DNA of 14,364 nucleotides from Candidatus Calditenuaceae archaeon JGI OTU-1. GTDB lineage: Archaea; Thermoproteota; Nitrososphaeria_A; Caldarchaeales; Calditenuaceae. Of the stretch, positions 1 through 5,709 are shown one piece after another. Below the pieces are notes generated by a model. That model worked only from the letters and a program-made list of their open reading frames with translations. It did not search any database and was not told the origin of the DNA. The first letter of the stretch is position 1, and every line of letters starts with the position of its first letter. The stretch lies in assembly GCA_000494145.1 (NCBI GenBank), contig AWOE01000043.1:1-14364 (forward strand), written 5' to 3'. The translations under genes were made by a program, and so were the position numbers.

Positions 1-1
1 G

Positions 2-358
2 GGGGGCCTCAGTTACGTGGCCAACTCGATCTACGACCTCAAAGCCGTCTACGCCTTCTCAGACCTGAAGGTGACGGGCGGTGCGCAGGTCAGCCTTGAG
101 GAGTTCGTCGCAAGGGCCAGCGACGCAGACGTCCTCGTCGTCTCGACGGACCTGATCCAGTCGCTCGAGGCGCTGACGGAGGAGATACCTCAGATCGCCG
201 AGTTCAAGGCCGTAAGGGAGGGCAGGGTGTACCGGTTCAACTCGAACGTCTACCAGCTGGGATACATGGACACGGAGGGCTGGTTCCTGGATTTGGCGTC
301 GATGCTGTACCCTGAGCTCTTCCCGGAACACACGCCCTCCTACTTCGTGGCGCTTTAA
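2..358 (+). CDS. Periplasmic-binding-protein-type substrate-binding protein of an ABC importer, C-terminal part
   Basis: This is the C-terminal ~118 residues of a metal-chelate or cobalamin type binding protein (Peripla_BP_2/BtuF-FecB family). The frame is open back to base 2, so the gene begins outside the window, and the GTG at 17 is internal, not a start. The segment 'AVREGRVYRFNSNVYQLG' followed by 'LDLASMLYPELFP' is the usual closing pattern of this family: the last strand before the C-terminal helix, then a helix ending in a hydrophobic-P-E-L-F motif. The preceding 'DADVLVVSTD' fits a strand of the second lobe. The stop at 356-358 lies three bases before the permease ATG, so the two are co-transcribed. 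The family predicts an extracytoplasmic lipid- or membrane-anchored receptor that hands substrate to the permease. The ligand (corrinoid, haem or ferric siderophore) cannot be told from this fragment. Confidence 0.8.
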   Translation, partial: GGLSYVANSIYDLKAVYAFSDLKVTGGAQVSLEEFVARASDADVLVVSTDLIQSLEALTEEIPQIAEFKAVREGRVYRFNSNVYQLGYMDTEGWFLDLASMLYPELFPEHTPSYFVAL

Positions 359-361
359 GAA

Positions 362-1360
362 ATGAGGCGATACGTGCTGCCGGTCCTGCCTGCCTCCCTA
401 CTCGGATCGGTCCTTCTCTCCGCGGCGACCGGTTCAGTGAAGGTTCCGCTGGAGTCGGTGATCGGAGGCCTCCTCGGGTTCAGGGCGGAGGGGCTTGCGG
501 CGACGGTCATCGACCTGAGGCTCGTCAGGACGGTGGCGGCCCTCGCTTCGGGCGCCTCGCTCGGCGCGGCCGGTGCGATCCTCCAGTCCCTCTTCCGCAA
601 CCCCCTTGCGGACCCCTTCGTCCTCGGCATATCCTCGGGCTCCTCGCTCGCGATAGCAGCCACCCTCATCGCAGGGACAGGGCTCGGACTCATCAGCTCC
701 TACGATCCGCAGGCCCTTTACGTGGCAGGGGCGCTCGGAGCTCTGGCAGTCTCGCTGGCGGTCGTCGCGCTCTCCTCCCTCCTCAGGTCCGTCCTCGGGC
801 TGGTGCTGGTCGGCGTGATGCTCGGCTACCTGGCCTCCGCTTTGACGACGTTGCTCGTGATCACCTCCGACGTCGAGAGAATGAGGGCCTTCACCTTCTG
901 GACCCTCGGCACCTTCTCGGCCTCCAAGTGGTCGGTGGTCAGCTCGGTCCTCCCCATCGCCATCGGATCGCTGCTCGTCTCGCTCCTAGTCGCGAAGCCC
1001 CTGAACGCCCTCCTCTTCGGAGAGGAGACCGCGGCATCGATGGGCGCGTCGGTGAGGGCCTCGAGGGTGGTAGCCGTGGCTGTAGCTGCCTCGCTCGTCA
1101 GCTGCTCCGTCGTGGTCTCCGGGCCCATAGGCTTCATCGGCCTCGCAGCACCTCACGCCGTCAGACTCCTCCTGAGGACCGAGGACAACAGGCTGATCGT
1201 ACCCCTGTCAGCTCTGGTGGGAGCGGAGCTCGCCGTCCTCTCGGACGTCGCCGCAAGGACCCTCATGTCGCCGCTGGAGCTGCCCGTGACGGCCGTGACC
1301 TCCCTCTTCGGTGCTCCGACCGTCCTAGTCCTGGTCATGAGGAGGTGGGGGATCAGGTGA
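362..1360 (+). CDS. FecCD/BtuC-family ABC transporter permease
   Basis: This is a polytopic inner-membrane subunit that forms, as a homodimer, the translocation channel of a type II (BtuCD-like) importer for cobalamin, haem or iron chelates. Its 332 residues match the usual family length, with about nine to ten hydrophobic spans. The family signature is clear: residues 52-96 hold 'LRLVRTVAAL', 'GAILQSLFRNPLADPFVLGI' and 'SSGSS'. Near residue 253 'GPIGFIGLAAPHAVRLLL' is the cytoplasmic coupling region that contacts the ATPase. The ATG at 362 is three bases after the receptor stop. The stop overlaps the ATPase start in GTGA (1357-1360), an arrangement typical of translational coupling. I call the family with high confidence but not the substrate. 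Confidence 0.93.
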   Translation: MRRYVLPVLPASLLGSVLLSAATGSVKVPLESVIGGLLGFRAEGLAATVIDLRLVRTVAALASGASLGAAGAILQSLFRNPLADPFVLGISSGSSLAIAATLIAGTGLGLISSYDPQALYVAGALGALAVSLAVVALSSLLRSVLGLVLVGVMLGYLASALTTLLVITSDVERMRAFTFWTLGTFSASKWSVVSSVLPIAIGSLLVSLLVAKPLNALLFGEETAASMGASVRASRVVAVAVAASLVSCSVVVSGPIGFIGLAAPHAVRLLLRTEDNRLIVPLSALVGAELAVLSDVAARTLMSPLELPVTAVTSLFGAPTVLVLVMRRWGIR

Positions 1361-2628
1361 GGGCGAGGGACCTCTCGGCGGGCTATGGAAGGAGGGAGGT
1401 GCTCACGGGAGTATCGCTCGAGGTCGAGAAGGGGAAGCTGACGCTCGTGGTGGGGCCCAACGCGTCCGGCAAGTCGACCCTCCTCAAGACGCTCGCGGGG
1501 ATCCTCAAACCGCTGGGAGGCGTGGTCTTGGTGGACGGCAGGGAGGTCAACAGGATGGGGGGCAGGGAGAGGGCGAGGACGATAGGCGCCGTCACCACCT
1601 CGAGGCCGCAGGTCTCGGAGATGACGGTGGAGGAAGTGGTCGGGATGGGCAGGTATCCGTGGACCGGGCCCTTCCACCTCCTCACGCCGAGGGACAGGGA
1701 GGCGGTGGAGCGGGCGATGGAGGTCACGGGCGTCGTCCATCTCAGGCGGAGGAGGGTGACGGAGCTCAGCGACGGCCAGCTACAGCGCGTCCTGATCGCG
1801 AGGGCCCTCGCCCAGGAGCCCGATTACCTGATACTCGACGAGCCCACGACGCACCTCGACGCTCCTTCGAGGATCGAGGTTATGACGCTGCTGAGGGACC
1901 TCGCAAGTGAGGAAGGCGTCGGCGTCATCGCGTCGACGCACGAGCTGGAGCTCGCCCTCCGGTTCGGCGACAAGATAGTCTTAGTCTCGTCCGGAACCGT
2001 GAAGGTCTACCAGAGGCCGGAGGACGCGGTGGGCGATCCGGAGTTCGCGGGGGCCTTCTCGGTAGGCCGGTCGATAAGCCTCTCTCCCGTCTCGCTCTCG
2101 GTCGAGGTCCTGCAGAGGCCTCGCGGCGACGCACCCAAGGCCTTCGTCGTCTCCGGCTCCGGCACCGGCCCTCCGGTCTTCAGGGCCCTTGTGAGAGGGG
2201 GATACGAGGTCTCTGCCGGTGTCCTCCACGAGAACGACATCGACTACCACGTAGCCGTCTCGATGGGCCTCGAGGTGGTCTCGGAGAGGCCGTACTTCCC
2301 GATATCGGAGGGCGCCCTTCGCGCAGCGCTCGAGAGGGCCTCGGCCTCGGACCTGATCGTCTTCACCTATCCTCCCATAGGACCCCTCAACTCCGGGAAC
2401 CTGAGGCTCCTCGAGGAGCTCCTCTCGATGGGCCTGGAGGTCTACGGCGTCGGAAGCTCCCGGACCTACGACGTCCCCGGCCTTAGAGTGGTGGGCTCCG
2501 TCGAGGAGCTCCCCATCGCCGGCGAAAGGCGGATATCCGTCGCGCCCGCTCTGCCTTCGTGGTCAGGGACCCGGTATACCGGTTCTTCGCCGAGATCCAG
2601 CGGGTCCTCTCGAGATCGGTCGAGCTGA
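1357..2628 (+). CDS. ABC transporter ATP-binding protein with C-terminal accessory domain (BtuD-like)
   Basis: This is the ATPase that powers the preceding permease. The GTG start at 1357 overlaps the permease stop and has a GGAGGTG ribosome site at 1341-1347; the open frame upstream of it (to 928) is only a shadow of the permease. In the 423-residue product, Walker A is 'GPNASGKST' (33-41), the Q-loop glutamine is near 85, the signature is 'LSDGQ' (137-141), Walker B is 'YLILDEP' (157-163), and the switch histidine is H195 in 'STHE'. LSDGQ instead of LSGGQ is common in iron-chelate/cobalamin ATPases. Residues ~260-385 form a separate alpha/beta domain beginning 'AFVVSGSGTGPPVFRAL', like the C-terminal extension of haloarchaeal BtuD proteins. 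Its role is not established here. The last ~25 residues are a Ser/Arg/Gly-rich tail lying entirely over the start of endonuclease V. Confidence 0.92.
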   Translation: MRARDLSAGYGRREVLTGVSLEVEKGKLTLVVGPNASGKSTLLKTLAGILKPLGGVVLVDGREVNRMGGRERARTIGAVTTSRPQVSEMTVEEVVGMGRYPWTGPFHLLTPRDREAVERAMEVTGVVHLRRRRVTELSDGQLQRVLIARALAQEPDYLILDEPTTHLDAPSRIEVMTLLRDLASEEGVGVIASTHELELALRFGDKIVLVSSGTVKVYQRPEDAVGDPEFAGAFSVGRSISLSPVSLSVEVLQRPRGDAPKAFVVSGSGTGPPVFRALVRGGYEVSAGVLHENDIDYHVAVSMGLEVVSERPYFPISEGALRAALERASASDLIVFTYPPIGPLNSGNLRLLEELLSMGLEVYGVGSSRTYDVPGLRVVGSVEELPIAGERRISVAPALPSWSGTRYTGSSPRSSGSSRDRSS

Positions 2629-3176
2629 GGCACCTCCACCTGAGCTCCGGGGCGAGGGTCTGCGCCCTCGACGCCTCTTACAGGGACGGCGAGGTGAAGG
2701 TCGGAGCGGCGGTCTTCGAGCTTCCGGGCGTGGTGGCCCTCGAGGAGCTAAGCTTCTCCGGACGGACGCCCTTCCCCTACGTCCCCGGACTCTTCTACCT
2801 GAGGGAGGGGCCCTTCGTCACCGAGGCCCTCAGGAGGTTGTCGGTCGTTCCGGACCTGGTCCTTCTGGAGGGGCACGGCATAGCACATCCTCGCAGGGCA
2901 GGTCTGGCATCGGTCGTGGGACTGGTGACCGGCAGGCCGACGGTCGGGATAGCGAAGGGCCTCCTGTGCGGCGAGGTCAGCTGGGATTCGGAGGACACGG
3001 GCTGGGTGACGCTGGACGGCGAGAGGGTCGGCCTGGCCTACAGGTGCGGCAGGAGGACCTACTACCTCTCACCCGGTCACCTCACGGACCTCGAGACGCT
3101 CCTCGAGCTGATGGACCTCACGGACCGGAGGCCGCACGAGCTGGTGAGGAGGGCCCACAGGCTCTCGAGGTCATGA
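2559..3176 (+). CDS. nfi: Endonuclease V (deoxyinosine / inosine 3' endonuclease)
   Basis: This 205-residue endonuclease V cleaves nucleic acid 3' to hypoxanthine (deoxyinosine in DNA, and inosine in RNA for many members), repairing or processing deaminated adenine. The family pattern is present in order: 'CALDASY' with metal-binding D38, 'FPYVPGLFYLREGP' with E83 and the strand-separating PYIP-type wedge, 'GHGIAHPR' (105-112), 'PTVGIAK' and 'YLSPGH', then C-terminal 'RRAH' with the conserved histidine. One departure is that the residue before GHG, normally aspartate (D110 of the Thermotoga enzyme), is glutamate here (E104, codon 2868-2870). The GTG at 2559 is the first possible start after an in-frame TAG at 2484. 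It has no clear ribosome site and overlaps the ATPase by 70 bases, so expression probably depends on coupling. The stop overlaps the thioredoxin reductase stop by six bases, tail to tail. Confidence 0.9.
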   Translation: MVRDPVYRFFAEIQRVLSRSVELRHLHLSSGARVCALDASYRDGEVKVGAAVFELPGVVALEELSFSGRTPFPYVPGLFYLREGPFVTEALRRLSVVPDLVLLEGHGIAHPRRAGLASVVGLVTGRPTVGIAKGLLCGEVSWDSEDTGWVTLDGERVGLAYRCGRRTYYLSPGHLTDLETLLELMDLTDRRPHELVRRAHRLSRS

Positions 3177-4139
3177 GCCGGAGGCCGGTATCCTCGGCTT
3201 GACGATCCCGAGCTTCACGCCCTCGACGAACCTGATCGCTTCCAACGCCGCTATGCACCCGAAACCGGCCGCGGTCACGGCCTGCCTGTACTTCTTGTCG
3301 TGGACGTCGCCGGCTGCGAAGACGCCTTCGACGCTCGTCTTGACGTAGTCGTGGGTCACGATGTAGCCCTCCTCGTCCAGCTCGAGCCATCCCCTGAAGA
3401 CCTCCGTCGCAGGAGCGTGACCTATCGCGATGAAGACGGCCTCGCACGGGATCACCTGCGTCTCGCCGGTCTTGAGGTTCCTAACCCTGACGCCGGTCAC
3501 CCGGTCCTCGCCGAGGATCTCTTCGACGACGCTGTCCCAGACGAAGGTGATCTTCGGGTTTGCGAAGGCCCTCTCCTGCATGGCCCTCGACGCCCTCAGC
3601 TTGTCCCTCCTGTGGACCACCGTCACCTTCTCGGCGAGGTTCGCGCAGAAGAGGGCGTACTCCATGGCGCTGTCCCCTCCTCCCACGACCACCATGTTCT
3701 TCGCTCCCCTGAACAGCGGTGCGTCGCAGGTCGCACACCCGGAGACCCCTCTGCCCATCAGCCTCCTCTCCGACTCGAGGCCGAGCCACTTCGAGGCCGC
3801 GCCGGTCGCCACTACGATCGAGAGCGCCCTGAACTCCTGGCCTCCGGTCCGGACGACGAACGGGTAAGTCGAGAGGTCGACGCCGGTCACCTCGTCGTAG
3901 ATCACCTCCGCACCTGCCCTCTCCGCCTGCTCGCGCATCCTGTCCATCAGCTCAGGCCCCATTATGCCGTCCGGGAAGCCCGGGAAGTTCTCGACGATCG
4001 TGGTGAGCATGAGCTGACCTCCCGGTGTGACTCCCGCTATCAGCAGCGTCCTCATCCCTCCACGGGCGGCGTAGATCGCGGCGGTGCATCCCGCAGGCCC
4101 AGAACCGATCACGATCACGTCATAGACGTCCTGCTCCAT
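3171..4139 (-). CDS. trxB: Thioredoxin reductase (FAD, NADPH-dependent)
   Basis: This enzyme transfers electrons from NAD(P)H through FAD and a redox disulfide to thioredoxin or a related thiol carrier in the cytoplasm. The 322-residue product has the normal low-molecular-weight length. FAD-binding 'GSGPAG' is at 12-17, the redox-active 'CATC' at 135-138 is followed by D139, the pyridine nucleotide site is 'VVVGGGDSAME' at ~150-160, and 'HRRDKLRAS' at 176-184 is the arginine pattern usually linked to NADPH preference. The closing FAD motif 'AAGDV' is at ~275-279. I chose the ATG at 4139. Upstream codons to 4298 are open but carry no family sequence, and a TATA-like TATTTTT element on the + strand at 4164-4170 sits 25-31 bases upstream, which fits a leaderless transcript. 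It is divergent from the ttuA-type gene. Confidence 0.95.
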   Translation of the reverse strand: MEQDVYDVIVIGSGPAGCTAAIYAARGGMRTLLIAGVTPGGQLMLTTIVENFPGFPDGIMGPELMDRMREQAERAGAEVIYDEVTGVDLSTYPFVVRTGGQEFRALSIVVATGAASKWLGLESERRLMGRGVSGCATCDAPLFRGAKNMVVVGGGDSAMEYALFCANLAEKVTVVHRRDKLRASRAMQERAFANPKITFVWDSVVEEILGEDRVTGVRVRNLKTGETQVIPCEAVFIAIGHAPATEVFRGWLELDEEGYIVTHDYVKTSVEGVFAAGDVHDKKYRQAVTAAGFGCIAALEAIRFVEGVKLGIVKPRIPASGS

Positions 4140-4162
4140 GCTCCGTCTACCCCGTCGTTTCC

Positions 4163-4170
4163 CTATTTTT
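4163..4170 (-). promoter_or_regulatory. TATA box of thioredoxin reductase
   Basis: On the minus strand the sequence reads aaaaatag, the only AT-rich run in an otherwise GC-rich 76-base divergent gap. It is centred about 27 bases upstream of the ATG at 4139, the archaeal TATA-to-start distance expected for a leaderless mRNA. No equally good box is seen for the plus-strand gene starting at 4216. Confidence 0.5.
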
Positions 4171-4215
4171 GGATGCCTCATGTTGATATCCCCCGGATGC
4201 GGTGCGGGTGCGGAG

Positions 4216-5175
4216 ATGCCGGCGATCAGGTGCGCGCGGTGCGGCGCCGAAGGGGCCAGGTACCACGTCTCGTTCGCGAGGGTCTCTTTCTGCGACAAGT
4301 GCTACATCCGTTACTACGAGAGGAAGCTCAGGTCGACGGTCCTGAAGTACGGGATGCTGAAGGTGATGAGGAGGCCGCTGGTCGCCCTCTCCGGCGGCAA
4401 GGACAGCACCTCCGCCCTCGTCGGCCTGAAGTCGGTCTTCCCCGACCTGGAGGTCACGGCGCTGTACATCGACCTAGGGATTCCCGGGTACTCGGAGGAG
4501 TCGGAGAGGGTCGTGAGGAAGGTGACCGAGGAGCTGGGGGTCGAGCTGGTCGTCCACAGGCTCAGGGACGAGGGCCGTACGGTCCCCGAGCTGGCGGTCG
4601 GCAGGTTCAAGAGGAAGCCCTGCGCCATCTGCGGAACCGTCAAGCGGTACGTCATGAACAGGGTCGCCCTCGAGCGAGGCCACGACTCCGTTGTGACAGG
4701 CCACAACCTCGACGACACGGTGGAGGTGCTCTTCGAGCTGTACAGGAGGGGTCAGCTGGAGGAGGCGGTGAGGCTGAGGCCGGTGCTGCTCGGCGACGGC
4801 GTCAAGCTCGCCAACAGGGTCAAGCCCCTCTTCGAGATGACCGACGAGGAGGACCTCTACTACGTCGACGCGAAGGGGATAGAGGTCGTCGAGAGCTGGT
4901 GCCCGCTGGTGAGGGGCGCCAAGACCGTCTCGAGGAAGGTGCTGATCCACGAGATCGAGGCGAAGATCCCGGGGTTCAGGCACACGTTTCTGAAGGCCCA
5001 CGTGAAGAGGTACCTGCCGGTGCTGGAGAAGGTTCTGGGCCAGCCGGTCCTGAGGGAGTGCGCCGTCTGCGGATACCCGACGACCTCAGAGGTCTGCAGC
5101 TACTGCAGGGCGATGAGGAGGGTCGTTCTGCAGCGCGGCGGCGAGGTCGCGGGCGGGAAGGCAACTGGAGGCTGA
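4216..5175 (+). CDS. ttuA: TtuA/NcsA-family tRNA 2-thiolation enzyme (Fe-S, ATP-PPase)
   Basis: This protein adenylates a tRNA uridine and replaces the C2 oxygen with sulfur (s2U34 or s2T54), taking sulfur from a thiocarboxylated ubiquitin-like protein. The 319 residues carry the full architecture: an N-terminal zinc site C6/C9 and C26/C29, the ATP-PPase loop 'SGGKDS' (59-64), C136-x-x-C139 in 'PCAICG', 'GHNLDD' (162-167), C229 in 'WCPL', and a C-terminal zinc ribbon C282/C285 ('RECAVCGYPTT') with C294/C297. C136, C139 and C229 match the three ligands of the catalytic [4Fe-4S] cluster known in Thermus and Pyrococcus TtuA. The ATG at 4216 places the zinc finger at residue 6 as in the family; the open frame to 4138 overlaps the divergent promoter. 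The E1-rhodanese gene at 10925-12064 could be its sulfur-relay partner. TtuA versus NcsA (position 54 versus 34) cannot be decided from sequence alone. Confidence 0.88.
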   Translation: MPAIRCARCGAEGARYHVSFARVSFCDKCYIRYYERKLRSTVLKYGMLKVMRRPLVALSGGKDSTSALVGLKSVFPDLEVTALYIDLGIPGYSEESERVVRKVTEELGVELVVHRLRDEGRTVPELAVGRFKRKPCAICGTVKRYVMNRVALERGHDSVVTGHNLDDTVEVLFELYRRGQLEEAVRLRPVLLGDGVKLANRVKPLFEMTDEEDLYYVDAKGIEVVESWCPLVRGAKTVSRKVLIHEIEAKIPGFRHTFLKAHVKRYLPVLEKVLGQPVLRECAVCGYPTTSEVCSYCRAMRRVVLQRGGEVAGGKATGG

Positions 5176-5188
5176 ACGCACTGGCCGT

Positions 5189-5647
5189 TCACGTCAGGAC
5201 GAAGCGGTACTCCGACTTGATGACACGGGTGGTGACCATCACGTTCATCTCCCTCACACCCTCCATCCTCCTCATCTCCTCGATCCTCGAGTGGAGGTCC
5301 TGAATGTCCCTCGCGAAGACGACGGCGATCAGGTCCCACTCGCCGCTGAGCTGGTAGACGTTCGTCACCTCCTTCATCGAGGTGAGCTTCTCCAGCAGCT
5401 GGTCCAGCTTCTTCGGGTCGACCTTGAACATCACAGCTGCCGAGACGTTAAGCCCGAGAGCCCTGGGGTCTACTAGGGCAGTGAAGCGCCTTATCACGCC
5501 GTGCTTCAAGAGCCGCTCGATCCTGTACCTGACCGTGTTCTCCGGCTGGTTCAACCTCTTCGCCAGCTCGGCAACGGGTATCCTCCCGTCCTGCTGGAGG
5601 TGGGAGATGATCTTCAGGTCAAGCTCGTCGAGCTTCGGCGCCCTCAT
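5189..5647 (-). CDS. Lrp/AsnC-family transcriptional regulator
   Basis: This is a DNA-binding regulator of the feast/famine family. The 152 residues comprise an N-terminal winged helix-turn-helix, 'LDELDLKIISHLQQDGRIPV' (6-25) followed by 'LAKRLNQPENTVRYRI' (28-43), and a C-terminal RAM/AsnC domain with 'VYQLSGEWDLIAVV' (97-110), the glycine-containing loop where amino acid effectors bind in relatives. Such proteins assemble as octamers or dimers and usually control their own gene and neighbours. The ATG at 5647 is preceded by an AT-rich divergent region with repeated tttacat, a plausible operator. Its 3' end lies 13 bases from that of ttuA. The fatty-acid-type gene transcribed in the opposite direction is the obvious candidate target, but this is inference. 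Confidence 0.93.
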   Translation of the reverse strand: MRAPKLDELDLKIISHLQQDGRIPVAELAKRLNQPENTVRYRIERLLKHGVIRRFTALVDPRALGLNVSAAVMFKVDPKKLDQLLEKLTSMKEVTNVYQLSGEWDLIAVVFARDIQDLHSRIEEMRRMEGVREMNVMVTTRVIKSEYRFVLT

Positions 5648-5674
5648 CCCCGTCGTTCACATCCCGCGACCCCC

Positions 5675-5698
5675 TTTACATAATTTACATATAATTGC
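5675..5698. promoter_or_regulatory. AT-rich divergent promoter/operator with tttacat direct repeats
   Basis: The stretch between the Lrp/AsnC gene and the hydratase fusion gene holds tttacat at 5675-5681 and again at 5684-5690 (nine-base period), running into atataat. It is sharply AT-rich against GC-rich surroundings. Read either way it gives TATA-like boxes 25-40 bases from the starts at 5647 (-) and 5710 or 5725 (+). A regulator bound here could affect both genes, and autoregulation by the adjacent Lrp protein is plausible. Confidence 0.45.
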
Positions 5699-5709
5699 GT
5701 CTGCTGTGG

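Noticed and set aside
928..1356. N-terminal extension of the transporter ATPase
   Set aside because: It overlaps the permease in another frame and has no ABC sequence; GTG 1357 with a ribosome site at 1341-1347 is the start.
3300..5303. A very long open frame (667 codons) on the plus strand over thioredoxin reductase and ttuA
   Set aside because: It is antisense to thioredoxin reductase and out of frame with ttuA, rich in Arg/Gly/Asp as expected from a GC-rich shadow, and crosses two well-identified genes.
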